The notes: generated from the letters alone by a model not told the origin. Shown: positions 37,988 to 47,558, counted from the first letter of the stretch. The stretch is DNA of 57,427 bases from an uncultured Alphaproteobacteria bacterium (GCA_943788635.1 CALSRA010000037.1:1-57427); one strand, 5' to 3'. A program made the numbers and translations.

Positions 37988-39361
37988 ATGAAGGTCATTA
38001 TTTGCGGCGCGGGGCAGGTCGGCTTCAGTATTGCCCGCTATCTGTCGCAGGAAAACAACGACGTAACGGTTATCGATCAGTCGGCGGAATTGATCGGGAA
38101 GATCAATGATTCCCTCGATGTACAGGCTTTCGTGGGATATGCATCGCATCCGGACGTGCTGGAGCGCGCGGGGGCGGCCGAAGCGGACATGCTGATCGCG
38201 GTTACCTTCGCCGATGAAGTCAACATGGTGGCATGCCAGGTCGCGCATTCGCTGTTCAATGTGCCGACAAAAATTGCGCGCGTTCGGCATCAAAGTTACC
38301 TGAACCCTGTATGGGCGGACCTCTTCAGCCACGACAATATGCCAATTGACGTAATCATTTCGCCGGAACTGGAAGTTGCGGAAGCAATCCGCCGTCGTCT
38401 CGTTGTGCCGGGCACGATCGACATGATCCCGCTTGCCGAAGGCAAGGTGCAGGCCATTGGCGTGCGATGCGACGAAAGCTGCCCGGTTATCAACACGCCC
38501 TTGCGGCAACTGACGGAATTATTCCCGGATCTCGGGATGACGGTCGTCTGTATCAATCGGGGCGGGGTTCCGTTCATTCCCAAATCCGACGAACACATGC
38601 TGCCCGGGGATGAGGTTTATTTCATCTGCGACGCGACGCATGTTCCGCGGGCCCTGTCTGCTTTCGGTCATGAAGAAGAACGGGCGCACCGGGTCATCGT
38701 CATCGGTGGCGGCAATATCGGCCTGAATCTGGCGCGTGAAATCGAGCAGCAGGAGGGTATCGCGGCGCGGTTGATTGAAATGAGCCGGGACCGGGCGCGG
38801 TTTGTCGCGGAATCCCTGCCGGCAACCAACGTCATTCTTGGCGATGCGCTGGATTCCGAAATTCTCGACGAAGCGGGTGTTGCGACCGCGGACACGGTCA
38901 TCGCCGTCACCAATGATGACGAAACCAACATTCTTTCCTCGTTGCTGGCCAAGCGGTACGGGGTAGAGCGGGCAATTACGCTGATCAACAGTACGGCGTA
39001 TACGCCGCTGATGACGACCCTGGGTATCGATGTCGCGGTGAGCCCGCGTGCGATTACAGTGTCCACCATCCTGCAGCATATCCGGCGGGGCCGGATCCGG
39101 TCGGTACATTCCCTGGTTGACGGGTTTGCCGAAATTATTGAAGCCGAAGCATTGGAAACCTCGCCACTGGTCGGCAATACGTTGCAGGAAGTGAAGTTTC
39201 CGCCGAACGTGATCGTCGGAGCAATCGTCCGTGACGGTGCTGTTATCACGCCCCGGGTTGATACGGTCGTCCGTACTGACGATATCGTTATTCTGCTGGC
39301 GGCCGCGAAATCGGTCAAAGGTGCTGAAAAACTGTTCTCGGTCCAGCTGGAGTTCTTTTGA
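37988..39361 (+). CDS. trkA: Trk potassium uptake regulatory subunit TrkA
   Basis: The 457-residue cytoplasmic gating subunit of the Trk K+ channel has two tandem RCK units. The first begins MKVIICGAGQVGFSIARYLS and the second RVIVIGGGNIGLNLAREIEQ. Both are NAD(H)-binding Rossmann folds followed by RCK-C regions (ISPELEVAEAIRRRL, VSPRAITVSTILQHI). It follows ntrX by 22 bp, a conserved alphaproteobacterial order. No trkH/trkG membrane subunit is in the window. Confidence 0.96.
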   Translation: MKVIICGAGQVGFSIARYLSQENNDVTVIDQSAELIGKINDSLDVQAFVGYASHPDVLERAGAAEADMLIAVTFADEVNMVACQVAHSLFNVPTKIARVRHQSYLNPVWADLFSHDNMPIDVIISPELEVAEAIRRRLVVPGTIDMIPLAEGKVQAIGVRCDESCPVINTPLRQLTELFPDLGMTVVCINRGGVPFIPKSDEHMLPGDEVYFICDATHVPRALSAFGHEEERAHRVIVIGGGNIGLNLAREIEQQEGIAARLIEMSRDRARFVAESLPATNVILGDALDSEILDEAGVATADTVIAVTNDDETNILSSLLAKRYGVERAITLINSTAYTPLMTTLGIDVAVSPRAITVSTILQHIRRGRIRSVHSLVDGFAEIIEAEALETSPLVGNTLQEVKFPPNVIVGAIVRDGAVITPRVDTVVRTDDIVILLAAAKSVKGAEKLFSVQLEFF

Positions 39362-39414
39362 TCGGGGACCCGAACGAGTTTATCTGATTTTTTTGTTCAG
39401 GAACGGAGGAGCTA

Positions 39415-40278
39415 TTGGCCCGGTTAGCCTATGTGGATGGCCGCTATGTTGCGCATAACGCTGCATCAGTGCATGTCGAGGATCGCGGATTCCAGTTTTC
39501 CGACGGGGTGTACGAGGTTATCTCGATTGTTGGTCGCCGTCTGATCGATATGGAGGGGCATCTGGACCGGCTCGAACGGTCGTTGAAGGCCCTCGACATG
39601 CCGGAGCCCGTTTCCCGTCCAGTTCTGGCCATGATCATGCGGGAACTCGTGACCCGGAACAGGGTGCGTGAAGGTATTATTTATCTGCAGGTCACACGGG
39701 GCGTTGCACCGCGGGATCACAAATTCCCCGCCGGTCTGAAACCGACACTTGTGATGACGACAAAACATGTCGATTTTCTGAATCAGAAACGCCTGTCCGA
39801 TGGCGTGAAGGTTATTTCAATTCCCGATATCCGTTGGGGGCGCTGCGACATCAAGGCGGTTGCCCTGCTGCCGAACTGCATGGGCAAGACGCAGGCGGCA
39901 TCTGCGGGCGCATATGAAGCCTGGCAGGTCGATACCGAGGGCTTTGTCACGGAGGGAACATCGTCAAACGCCTGGATTTTGACCCGTGACAATGTGTTGA
40001 AAACCCGGGGGCTGGGGCCGGATATCCTGCGCGGGGTTACCCGGGACAGCCTGATGCGGATCGCGGCGGAAGAGGGCGTGACTGTGGTCGAGGAAGCTTT
40101 CACGGTCGAAGAGGCGAGGGACGCGCGCGAAGCCTTTGTCACCAGCGCGACATCGTTCCTGACCCCGGTGGTCAAGATTGATGACAGGGTAATCGGCAAT
40201 GGGGCGCCGGGGTCGTTGTCCTGCCGCCTGCAGCGCTGGTATATCGACTATTGTACCGGCGTGCGGGGGAATGGCTGA
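39415..40278 (+). CDS. dat: D-amino-acid transaminase (class IV aminotransferase)
   Basis: The protein has 287 residues in a fold-type IV PLP domain. PLP-binding Lys147 is in WGRCDIKAVALLPN. VHVEDRGFQFSDGVYEV and VTEGTSSNAWI match D-alanine/D-amino-acid transaminases more closely than branched-chain enzymes. It would make D-glutamate or D-alanine for peptidoglycan. The start is TTG at 39415, supported by GGAGGAG six bases upstream. The HAD gene starts 3 bp after its stop, so the two are translationally linked. Confidence 0.9.
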   Translation: MARLAYVDGRYVAHNAASVHVEDRGFQFSDGVYEVISIVGRRLIDMEGHLDRLERSLKALDMPEPVSRPVLAMIMRELVTRNRVREGIIYLQVTRGVAPRDHKFPAGLKPTLVMTTKHVDFLNQKRLSDGVKVISIPDIRWGRCDIKAVALLPNCMGKTQAASAGAYEAWQVDTEGFVTEGTSSNAWILTRDNVLKTRGLGPDILRGVTRDSLMRIAAEEGVTVVEEAFTVEEARDAREAFVTSATSFLTPVVKIDDRVIGNGAPGSLSCRLQRWYIDYCTGVRGNG

Positions 40279-40281
40279 GCC

Positions 40282-40932
40282 ATGCCGCTGGAACGACCAA
40301 CGGCCCTGCTGTTTGACTGGGACAATACGCTGGTCGAAACCTGGCCGACGATACATGCCGCATTGCACGAAACCTTTACGGCTATGGGCTTTACGCCCTG
40401 GACGTTTGAGGAAACCAAACAGCGGGTCCGGCACTCGATGCGGGAGAGCTTTCCGGTCCTGTTCGGGGACCGCTGGACCGATGCACGCGATGTATTTTAC
40501 GACGCTTATGGCCGTTTGCATCTCAGCAGCCTGGAGCCCTGTGACGGCGCCGGGGATGTTCTGGCCCGGCTTCATGATGCCGGCTTTTACATGGGCGTGA
40601 TCAGCAACAAAACGGGGCATTACCTGCGGTCGGAGGCGTCTCATCTTGGCTGGGACGGATATTTTGGCCAGTTGGTGGGGGCCGGTGATGCCGTTCGCGA
40701 CAAACCCGCGCCTGAACCGGTGACGATGGCGCTGGATGGCAGCGGTGTCGTTGCGGGCGGCGGTGTCTGGATGATTGGTGATTCCGGTGTCGATATGGAA
40801 ATTGCCCATGCGACGGGACTTGTCGGTGTTCTGGTGACCGGTGGGGTGTTTGCGGAGGGAGAATTCGATGACTATCCGCCCCATCATCGGGTGGACCGTT
40901 GCCGGGAATTGCTTGAACTTCTTGACTTGTAA
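40282..40932 (+). CDS. HAD-superfamily phosphatase (phosphoglycolate phosphatase-like)
   Basis: The protein has 216 residues. Motif I LLFDWDNTLVET has nucleophile Asp12 and acid/base Asp14. Motif II is VISNKT, motif III contains RDKPAPEP and motif IV MIGDSGVDMEIA. The alpha-helical cap (about 20-85) puts it in the Gph-like subfamily. The substrate is unknown; it may repair a metabolite tied to the adjacent transaminase. It is followed by the 150-bp hfq leader region. Confidence 0.88.
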   Translation: MPLERPTALLFDWDNTLVETWPTIHAALHETFTAMGFTPWTFEETKQRVRHSMRESFPVLFGDRWTDARDVFYDAYGRLHLSSLEPCDGAGDVLARLHDAGFYMGVISNKTGHYLRSEASHLGWDGYFGQLVGAGDAVRDKPAPEPVTMALDGSGVVAGGGVWMIGDSGVDMEIAHATGLVGVLVTGGVFAEGEFDDYPPHHRVDRCRELLELLDL

Positions 40933-41036
40933 TGGGGTGGTGAAATCGTCTTTGAATACTGACCATCAAATGCGGTACCCTGTATTGCTACTTGAAGTAT
41001 GAAGACCCAATGAACAGGGATTAAATAACCATGGGG

Positions 41037-41070
41037 CCCGGACTAACCGGGTTCCGACAACAACAAAAGA
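41037..41070 (+). promoter_or_regulatory. hfq 5' leader: small hairpin and ARN-type Hfq-binding motif
   Basis: CCCGG-ACTAA-CCGGG (41037-41051) forms a 5-bp hairpin. It is followed by AAC AAC AAA AGA (41059-41070), four A-R-N triplets of the kind bound by the distal face of Hfq, ending 12 bp before the hfq start codon. Autorepression by Hfq at its own leader is known in E. coli. A similar loop here is an inference. Confidence 0.4.
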
Positions 41071-41082
41071 ACGGGGCTCATT

Positions 41083-41334
41083 ATGGCATCGGAAAAATCA
41101 CAAAACGTTCAGGACGTGTTCTTGAACCACGTTCGCAAGAACAAGTTGCCGGTAACCGTATTTCTCGTGAACGGCGTGAAGCTGCAGGGGATCATCACGT
41201 GGTTTGACAATTTCAGCGTCCTGTTACGGCGGGATGCGCATTCGCAACTGGTCTATAAACACGCGATATCGACGGTGATGCCGGCACAGCCGGTGCAATT
41301 GTTTGATGGTGCAGGAGAGGAAGAGCCGGAGTGA
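41083..41334 (+). CDS. hfq: RNA chaperone Hfq
   Basis: The 83-residue Sm-like protein forms hexamers that pair small RNAs with mRNAs. Sm1 ([20 protein letters not shown] then [17 protein letters not shown]) and Sm2 ([14 protein letters not shown], containing the YKHAI RNA-pocket motif) are complete. The C-terminal tail is short and acidic, as in other alphaproteobacteria. hflX overlaps its 3' end, as in the widespread hfq-hflX pair. Confidence 0.98.
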   Translation: MASEKSQNVQDVFLNHVRKNKLPVTVFLVNGVKLQGIITWFDNFSVLLRRDAHSQLVYKHAISTVMPAQPVQLFDGAGEEEPE

Positions 41335-42661
41335 CGCAGCTGACGTTACGGCCGTGACGGCTGCTGAAGGCGAGGCGGGGCACACCGGTCGAGCGCTTAT
41401 CCTGAACCCTGCCTTCCGGCAGGGCGGCGACCGCAGGCGCGACGAAGGCGCGCGGCTGGAGGAGTGCATCTCTCTGGCCGGCGCGATTGAACTGGAAATC
41501 ACGCATGCGGAAACGGTCACAATTTCCCGTGGCCGGCCCGCGACCCTGTTCGGAAAAGGGACGGTCGAACGTTTCGCCGGGCTGATCGAAGCGTTGGAAA
41601 TCGGCATTGTCGTCGTGAATGCCGCCTTGACCCCGGTTCAGCAGCGCAATCTAGAGCGTGAATTGAAGTGCAAGGTGATCGACCGCACGGGATTGATCCT
41701 TGAAATATTCGGTGCGCGCGCCCGTACTCATGAAGGCGAGTTGCAGGTTGAACTGGCCGCGCTGTCCTATCAGCGCTCACGGCTGGTGCGAAGCTGGACC
41801 CATCTGGAACGCCAGCGTGGTGGCTTTGGTTTCATGGGCGGACCAGGTGAAAGCCAGATCGAAATTGATCGCCGGCTGATCGACCAGCGTATCAGCAAGC
41901 TGAAGCGTGAACTCGAAGGGGTGCGCCGGACCCGAGGGCTGCATCGCGACGCGCGCAAGCGGGTACCGTATCCGGTCGTCGCCCTGGTCGGCTACACCAA
42001 TGCGGGCAAGTCGACGCTGTTCAACCGGCTGACCGGGTCGGATGTCTTCGCCGAAAATCTGTTGTTTGCGACACTGGATCCGACCATGCGGCGGATCGAC
42101 CTGCCATCCGGGCGCACGATTATTCTTTCCGATACGGTCGGTTTTATTTCCGATCTGCCGACGGCGCTGGTCGCGGCGTTTCGTGCGACCCTGGAAGAGG
42201 TGCGTGAAGCCGATATCCTGTTGCACGTCCGGGACATTTCGCATGTGGATACGGAAGCGCAGAAATTCGATGTGGAAGCGGTACTCGAGGAAATGGACTT
42301 CGAGACCCTTCCGCCGATGATCGAGGTCCTGAACAAGATTGATCTGCTTGATCCGGATGCGCATGGCAATGTTTTGGAGCGGTGCAAACGGAATGATTCG
42401 TTAATTGCGCTTTCCGCGGTGACCGGTGAAGGCTGTGATGTTCTGCTGTCGGCGTTGGAGGATGCGCTGAGCGCCAGTTCTCGGGTGTTGGAACTATCCT
42501 TGCCTGGTGCCGCGGGCGAGGCGATTGCGTGGCTATACAGTCATGGTAATGTCCTAGGTCGCCGCGATGATGAAGATGGTGCCGCCCATATGTCGGTGGT
42601 TCTGGAACCGGCCGACGTTGCCCGTTTCCGGCAGCGTTTTGCGGCATATGCGGATGGTTAG
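41306..42661 (+). CDS. hflX: Ribosome-associated GTPase HflX
   Basis: The protein has about 451 residues. The N-terminal HflX domain (about 30-220; [30 protein letters not shown]) binds ribosomes. The G domain shows G1 GYTNAGKST (about 229-237), [11 protein letters not shown]3 DTVGFI and G4 NKID. It splits stalled or heat-damaged ribosomes. Start choice is uncertain: TTG 41303, ATG 41306 (used here, overlapping hfq by 29 bp) and GTG 41354 are all in frame, and none has a strong ribosome-binding site. Confidence 0.95.
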   Translation: MVQERKSRSDAADVTAVTAAEGEAGHTGRALILNPAFRQGGDRRRDEGARLEECISLAGAIELEITHAETVTISRGRPATLFGKGTVERFAGLIEALEIGIVVVNAALTPVQQRNLERELKCKVIDRTGLILEIFGARARTHEGELQVELAALSYQRSRLVRSWTHLERQRGGFGFMGGPGESQIEIDRRLIDQRISKLKRELEGVRRTRGLHRDARKRVPYPVVALVGYTNAGKSTLFNRLTGSDVFAENLLFATLDPTMRRIDLPSGRTIILSDTVGFISDLPTALVAAFRATLEEVREADILLHVRDISHVDTEAQKFDVEAVLEEMDFETLPPMIEVLNKIDLLDPDAHGNVLERCKRNDSLIALSAVTGEGCDVLLSALEDALSASSRVLELSLPGAAGEAIAWLYSHGNVLGRRDDEDGAAHMSVVLEPADVARFRQRFAAYADG

Positions 42662-42780
42662 GCGCTGGCTTTATCTGCGCTAGGTTGACAGGCGGGCCCG
42701 GTAAATCTATAGCGCGGGCATGAAGTTTTTGGCCCATGGCGCAACGGGCGCCGGGCGTTTTACGTTTAGGAGAATCAAAT

Positions 42781-43068
42781 ATGAGCATCAGGCCGTTGCA
42801 GGATCGCGTACTGGTAGAGCCGCTTGAAGCTGAAACGAAAACCGTTGGTGGAATCATTATTCCGGACTCGGCCCAGGAAAAGCCGCAGCAGGGCAAAGTT
42901 GTTGCCGTTGGACCGGGCAAGCGGGCCGATAGTGGCAAGGTCACGCCCCTCGATGTGAAGAAGGGCGACACGGTCATGTATGGCAAGTGGTCCGGCACGG
43001 AAGTGCAGGTCGACGGCAAGTCGATGATGATCATGAGCGAGACCGACATCATGGGAATCGTGGGCTGA
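42781..43068 (+). CDS. groES: Co-chaperonin GroES without an adjacent groEL
   Basis: The 95-residue GroES subunit has [12 protein letters not shown], the mobile loop [14 protein letters not shown], and [16 protein letters not shown] with the family C-terminus ETDIMGIVG. It caps GroEL during folding. A TAGGAGAA site precedes the ATG. groEL, which nearly always follows, is not here: a terminator and an unrelated phosphatase gene follow. No CIRCE operator was seen upstream. This is probably a second copy, with the main groESL operon elsewhere. Confidence 0.95.
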   Translation: MSIRPLQDRVLVEPLEAETKTVGGIIIPDSAQEKPQQGKVVAVGPGKRADSGKVTPLDVKKGDTVMYGKWSGTEVQVDGKSMMIMSETDIMGIVG

Positions 43069-43096
43069 ACGCAGCCGCATCACGGAAATTGATGGC

Positions 43097-43126
43097 GGGG
43101 GCTGCACGGATTGCGGCCCCCGTTTT
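43097..43126 (+). terminator. Rho-independent terminator of groES
   Basis: The 9-bp stem GGGGGCTGC / GCGGCCCCC (43097-43105 and 43113-43121, one G-U pair) with loop ACGGATT is followed by GTTTT. It lies 29 bp after the groES stop and confirms that groES is transcribed alone. Confidence 0.8.
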
Positions 43127-43162
43127 CATTGAGGTGGTCTTTTCGCCACCGAGCGAGGTTAG

Positions 43163-43966
43163 ATGATTCCTGATCCGGAACGCGTAGCGGACTACATACG
43201 GGAAACCGCCAGGATCGATGTGATGCCGCGGTTTCAGTCCCTTGCGACGCACGAAATCATCGAGAAAAAACCGGGTGATATCGTCACCATTGCCGATCGC
43301 GAGGCAGAGGCACGTCTGACCCGAATGCTGCGGGGAATGACACCCGGCACGCTGGTGATCGGCGAGGAAGCCACCCACGACCACCCCGAATTGCTGGACC
43401 GGCTGGATGACGACGTGCCGATGTGGATCATCGATCCCGTTGATGGCACGGCCAATTTTGCCGCGGGACGGCCGCTCTTCGCGCTGATGGTCGCTTACAT
43501 CGTCAACGGTGAAACCGCGGGGGCGTGGATCTACGACCCCGTGCGCGAGATCATGGCGATCGCCGAACATGGCGACGGCACGGAAATCAACGGCAGCCGC
43601 CTGACTCTGGCACGGCAGGCGTCTCTGGAAACCGGTCGCGTCAATTTCGGCTCCTTCCCTGAAGAACAGCGACCACAGTTGCGGGAGCATTTCACCGATA
43701 CGTTTGCGCTGGAAAAAAGCATGCGCTGCGCCGGGCAGGAGTTTCTGACGCTCCTGGACGGTAAATTGCATTTCCGTCTCTACAATCGTCTGTGGGCCTG
43801 GGATCATGCACCGGGTGTGCTGCTGCTGCGGGAAGCCGGCGGTCACGCGGATATCGTTGGTGAAAGGTCATACCGGGCAACGGAACGAACCCAGGCGCTG
43901 CTCTGCGCGCTGGATGAAACCAGCTGGGATGAAATCGTGCGGCAAATGCAGATGCATGCCGTATGA
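43163..43966 (+). CDS. Inositol monophosphatase family phosphatase
   Basis: The protein has 267 residues with the Mg-dependent, Li-sensitive phosphatase motifs: GEEATHD, IDPVDGTANFAAGRPLF and WAWDHAPGVLLLREAGG. Members act on inositol phosphates, 3'-phosphoadenosine phosphate or fructose 1,6-bisphosphate; the substrate cannot be decided. It is a single-gene unit between the groES terminator and a 197-bp gap. Confidence 0.9.
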   Translation: MIPDPERVADYIRETARIDVMPRFQSLATHEIIEKKPGDIVTIADREAEARLTRMLRGMTPGTLVIGEEATHDHPELLDRLDDDVPMWIIDPVDGTANFAAGRPLFALMVAYIVNGETAGAWIYDPVREIMAIAEHGDGTEINGSRLTLARQASLETGRVNFGSFPEEQRPQLREHFTDTFALEKSMRCAGQEFLTLLDGKLHFRLYNRLWAWDHAPGVLLLREAGGHADIVGERSYRATERTQALLCALDETSWDEIVRQMQMHAV

Positions 43967-43976
43967 ACCGTCAGTT

Positions 43977-44034
43977 GCAGGTGAAGGAACGCGTCAGCGG
44001 ACATTCCCCGCGATAATCCAACATATTCACCTGC
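43977..44034. repeat. 9-bp inverted repeat downstream of the IMPase gene
   Basis: GCAGGTGAA (43977-43985) and TTCACCTGC (44026-44034) are perfectly complementary, separated by 40 bases. No U tract follows. It could be a long-loop hairpin or paired operator half sites for the gene at 44164. Confidence 0.35.
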
Positions 44035-44163
44035 TGATATATATGAGGGACGTGCCGACAAGTTTTCCGGGAACCACCATAGGTGATTCCCAGCGAGACC
44101 AAATTGCTCTAGATTGCGCGCGGATTAACGAAACTCAGAAAACACTGAACAGGAGCGCGTGAA

Positions 44164-45033
44164 ATGGCAAAAGTTGCGTTTATTGGTCTTGGGGTCATGG
44201 GATATCCGATGGCAGGTCACCTGGCTGCGGGCGGACATGAGCTTACCGTCTATAATCGGTCTGCCGCGAAGGCAGCGAAATGGGCCAAGCAGCATAAGGG
44301 TAAATCGGCCAAGACCCCGCGCGAAGCGGCCAAGGGCGCGGAATTCGTCTTCTGCTGCGTTGGCAATGATGACGATCTGCGCAGCGTGGTGCTGGGCAAG
44401 GACGGGGCCTTTACCGGCATGGCCAAGGGCACGGTCTTCGTCGACAACACAACGGCATCGGCTGATGTTGCGCGCGAACTGGCGGCGGCCGGCAAGAAGC
44501 TTGGCATTGGCTTTATCGATGCGCCGGTATCCGGCGGACAGGCCGGTGCGGAAAACGGCAAGCTGACCGTGATGTGCGGTGGCATGGCGAAAGATTTCAA
44601 ACGTGCCGCGCCGGTTATTGACTGCTTTGCGCAATCCTGTGTGCTGCTGGGCAAGACCGGTAGTGGCCAGCTGACCAAGATGGTCAACCAGCTTTGCATC
44701 GCAGGTCTCGTACAGGGCCTTTCCGAAGGGGTGAATTTCGGCCTCAAGGCCGGGCTGGACATGGACAAGGTCCTGCAGGTTATCGGCAAAGGCGCGGCGC
44801 AGTCCTGGCAGATGGACAATCGCGGTTCGACGATGGTGCAGGGTGAATTCGAATTCGGCTTCGCCGTCGACTGGATGCGCAAAGATCTGAAAATCTGCCT
44901 CGAGGAAGCCAACCGCAACGGCGCAAGGCTGCCGGTCGCAGCACTGGTCGACCAGTTCTATTCACTGGTGCAGCAACGCGGCGGCGGGCGCTGGGACACC
45001 TCGTCGCTCATTCAGCCCTTGATGAAGGACTGA
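44164..45033 (+). CDS. NAD(P)-dependent beta-hydroxyacid dehydrogenase (3-hydroxyisobutyrate dehydrogenase-like)
   Basis: The protein has 289 residues. The Rossmann motif VAFIGLGVMGYPMAGHL is at the N-terminus, with substrate motif DAPVSGGQAGAENGKL and catalytic Lys in GQLTKMVNQL. NRS after the second beta strand suggests NADP preference, which is an inference. Family substrates include 3-hydroxyisobutyrate, tartronate semialdehyde and glyoxylate. An ACAGGAGCG site precedes the ATG. Confidence 0.93.
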   Translation: MAKVAFIGLGVMGYPMAGHLAAGGHELTVYNRSAAKAAKWAKQHKGKSAKTPREAAKGAEFVFCCVGNDDDLRSVVLGKDGAFTGMAKGTVFVDNTTASADVARELAAAGKKLGIGFIDAPVSGGQAGAENGKLTVMCGGMAKDFKRAAPVIDCFAQSCVLLGKTGSGQLTKMVNQLCIAGLVQGLSEGVNFGLKAGLDMDKVLQVIGKGAAQSWQMDNRGSTMVQGEFEFGFAVDWMRKDLKICLEEANRNGARLPVAALVDQFYSLVQQRGGGRWDTSSLIQPLMKD

Positions 45034-45061
45034 CCCCACAAGGCCGGATCCATGGGAGAAC

Positions 45062-45667
45062 ATGATGATCGAGACTGAAGAAAAACTTCGTGAAATTTAT
45101 GGCTTTCCCAAGGGCCGGGCCGTGGAAAAGGAAATGACTCGCCTGGACCGGCATTGTCGCCGGTTCCTGGAATTATCGCCTTTCCTGCTGCTGTCCTCAT
45201 CGGATGGCAGCAGGCTCGACGTATCGCCCAAGGGCGATGCGCCGGGCTTCGTGAAGGTGCTGGACGATGAAACCCTGCTGATCCCCGACCGGCCGGGCAA
45301 CAAGCGTCTGGACGGGCTGCGCAATATCATTCGCAACCCGCGCGTGGGCATCATCTTCCTGATCCCGAATGTGAACGAAACGCTGCGGGTCAATGGTTCG
45401 GCGACGATCCATGACGACCCGGAACTATTGGAGCTTTGCGCAAACGAGGGCCGGAACCCGATCACGGTGCTGAAGGTGAAAGCGGAGGAAGTCTTCCTGC
45501 ATTGCGCCAAATCGTTGATGCGCTCCAAGCTGTGGGGACCGGATAGCTGGCCGGATCGCACGGAGTTGCCGACGATGGGCGAAATGCTGCGCGATCAGAC
45601 CAACAGCAAAGACCCGGTTGAGCCCGAGGCCGATATGGTCAAACGCTATGCGACGGAGCTGTATTAG
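45062..45667 (+). CDS. Pyridoxamine 5'-phosphate oxidase-like FMN-binding protein (MSMEG_1061 type)
   Basis: The 201-residue protein is a split-barrel flavin-binding fold. Segments FLLLSSSDGSRLDVSPKGDA, TLLIPDRPGNKRLDGLRN and ETLRVNGSATI match a PNPOx-like subfamily of uncharacterised oxidoreductases of about 200 residues. It probably binds FMN or F420. It follows the dehydrogenase by 28 bp and may be in the same transcript. The two-Met start is uncertain by one codon. Confidence 0.85.
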   Translation: MMIETEEKLREIYGFPKGRAVEKEMTRLDRHCRRFLELSPFLLLSSSDGSRLDVSPKGDAPGFVKVLDDETLLIPDRPGNKRLDGLRNIIRNPRVGIIFLIPNVNETLRVNGSATIHDDPELLELCANEGRNPITVLKVKAEEVFLHCAKSLMRSKLWGPDSWPDRTELPTMGEMLRDQTNSKDPVEPEADMVKRYATELY

Positions 45668-45672
45668 GCTGA

Positions 45673-46476
45673 TTACAGCCCGTCGGTCTTTGCCGCCTGC
45701 CAGTGGGCTTCCATCGCGTCCAGGCTCGCCTCGGCAATATCCTCGCCGTCTTTGGCCAGCCCCTGTTCGACCGCGTGAAAGCGCCGTTCGAATTTCGCGT
45801 TGGCGTGCCGCAGGGCGTCTTCCGGGTCGATATCGAGATGCCGGGCGACATTGACGACGCTGAACAGCACATCGCCGATCTCGTCCTTCAGCCGCGCTGT
45901 GTCGGGAGCAGGGGCGCTGGCCTCCACCTTCAACTCGGCGATCTCCTCGTCCAGCTTGTCGACCGCGCCGGAAACATCGGGCCATTCGAACCCGACCCGT
46001 GCGGCGCGTTTGCCCAGCTTCTCGCTGCGCATTAGGGCTGGCAGGGCGCTGGGGATGCCGTCCAGCACGCTGGGCTTGCGTCCGTCCTCTGCCGCTTTGG
46101 CAGCGCGCTCCTCGGCCTTCTGCGACTCCCAACTCGCGCGCTGGGCCTTCTCATCGTCGAAGCTTGCATCGCCAAAGACATGCGGATGGCGGCGCACCAT
46201 CTTGTCGGCGATGGATTTGGCGACGGCGTTGAAATCGAAGGCGCGTAACTCCTCGGCCATGCGGGCATGGAACACGACCTGCAGCAACAGGTCGCCCAAC
46301 TCCTCACGCAGCGCCGCCATATCGCCGGATTCAATGGCGTCGGCGACCTCATAGGCTTCCTCGATTGTATAGGGCGCAATACTGGCGAAATCCTGCTGCA
46401 CGTCCCAGGGGCAGCCGGTATCGGGATCGCGCAACTGCGTCATGATGTCGAGAAGGCGGGTCAGTTGGGCGGTCAT
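45673..46476 (-). CDS. mazG: Nucleoside triphosphate pyrophosphohydrolase MazG
   Basis: The protein has 267 residues, a two-domain MazG that cleaves NTPs to NMP and pyrophosphate as a housecleaning enzyme. The first domain carries LRDPDTGCPWD, TIEEAYEVADAIE and REELGDLLLQVVFHA with the EEx(n)ExxD metal set. The second repeats ELKVEA.. KDEIGDVLFSVVNVARHL. It converges with the flavoprotein gene at 45667 with 5 bp between stop codons. Confidence 0.96.
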   Translation of the reverse strand: MTAQLTRLLDIMTQLRDPDTGCPWDVQQDFASIAPYTIEEAYEVADAIESGDMAALREELGDLLLQVVFHARMAEELRAFDFNAVAKSIADKMVRRHPHVFGDASFDDEKAQRASWESQKAEERAAKAAEDGRKPSVLDGIPSALPALMRSEKLGKRAARVGFEWPDVSGAVDKLDEEIAELKVEASAPAPDTARLKDEIGDVLFSVVNVARHLDIDPEDALRHANAKFERRFHAVEQGLAKDGEDIAEASLDAMEAHWQAAKTDGL

Positions 46477-46619
46477 GGGCAGGTCCTGTGATGCAGCAAT
46501 GAAAGTAGGGACAGGATAACAGATCTTGGCGGCGGGGACTGCTTTTGAGGCTTTCCCGAAGCTGGACGGTTTCTTGTCCCGCCGATACTTTGTCTCAATA
46601 TCAGCAAGAGGAAGCGATC

Positions 46620-47558
46620 ATGGCGGATATTGCACAATTTGGGCTGGACGTGGGCATCTATGGGCCGCTGGCGCAGCCGGACACGGTACTGACCCTCGCG
46701 CAGTTTGCCGAAAAGGCTGGGTTCGGCTCAATCTGGCTGGCGGACCATGTCGCATTTCCCACCACAATCGCGTCGCGCTATCCGTTCAGCGCCACGGGTG
46801 CGTTTCCCGCGCCGACCGATGACCCGTTGCTGGAACCCATCGCGGCGATGGGTGTGCTGGCCGGGGCGACCAAACGCATCCGCATCGGTACCGCGGTCCT
46901 GATCATCCCCTATCGCAATCCGGTCGTGACGGCGCGGCAGTTGATCACCATCGATCAGTTCTCCGGTGGCCGAGTGATTCTGGGGGCCGGGGTCGGCTGG
47001 CTGAAGGAGGAATTCGAGGCACTGAACACTGCCGATTTCGCGCTGCGCGGCAAGGCAACGGATGAATACCTGGAGATTTTCAAGGCGATGGCGGCGGGCG
47101 GCGAGGTTGGCTTCGAAGGGGAGACTTATCGCTTCGATCCGGTCCATTCGGTGCCGGGCTCGGTCCAGCGGCCACACCCGCCAATCCTCATCGGCGGAAT
47201 TTCCAACCCGGCGTTGTGCCGGGTCGTGCGGCATGGCGGCTGGCTGGCGACGGCGCTGGAACCCCGGCAGGTACCGGAACGGCTGGCCGCGCTGAAACGA
47301 TATGCGGAAGAGGCGGGACGCAACTACGACGAACTCGATCTTGTCTACAAGCTGTTTATCGCTCTGGGCGACCCGAAGCAGGGCGTCTATGGCGACCGGG
47401 AAGTCGGCAGCGGTTCGCAGGCCCAGATCATTGATGATCTGAAGGGCATCCTCGACGCTGGCTTCGAAAGCATAATCATCCGCTATCGGGGCAACAGTGC
47501 GTCGGAGCAGACTGAACAGATGGCGCGATTTGCCGCTGATATCCTGCCGAAGTTATAA
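46620..47558 (+). CDS. LLM-class F420-dependent oxidoreductase
   Basis: The 312-residue luciferase-like TIM barrel has FGLDVGIYGPLAQPDTVLTL, GFGSIWLADHVAFP, RIRIGTAVLIIPYRNPV and GRVILGAGVGWLKEEFEAL, as in the TIGR03619-type family. The cofactor is F420 or FMN by family; the substrate is unknown. The ATG at 46620 follows AGAGGAAGC and gives the family N-terminus; an upstream in-frame ATG at 46545 adds an unrelated stretch. Confidence 0.9.
   Translation: MADIAQFGLDVGIYGPLAQPDTVLTLAQFAEKAGFGSIWLADHVAFPTTIASRYPFSATGAFPAPTDDPLLEPIAAMGVLAGATKRIRIGTAVLIIPYRNPVVTARQLITIDQFSGGRVILGAGVGWLKEEFEALNTADFALRGKATDEYLEIFKAMAAGGEVGFEGETYRFDPVHSVPGSVQRPHPPILIGGISNPALCRVVRHGGWLATALEPRQVPERLAALKRYAEEAGRNYDELDLVYKLFIALGDPKQGVYGDREVGSGSQAQIIDDLKGILDAGFESIIIRYRGNSASEQTEQMARFAADILPKL

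Noticed and set aside
42662..42780. CIRCE/HrcA operator upstream of groES
   Set aside because: No TTAGCACTC-N9-GAGTGCTAA or near match is present in the gap.
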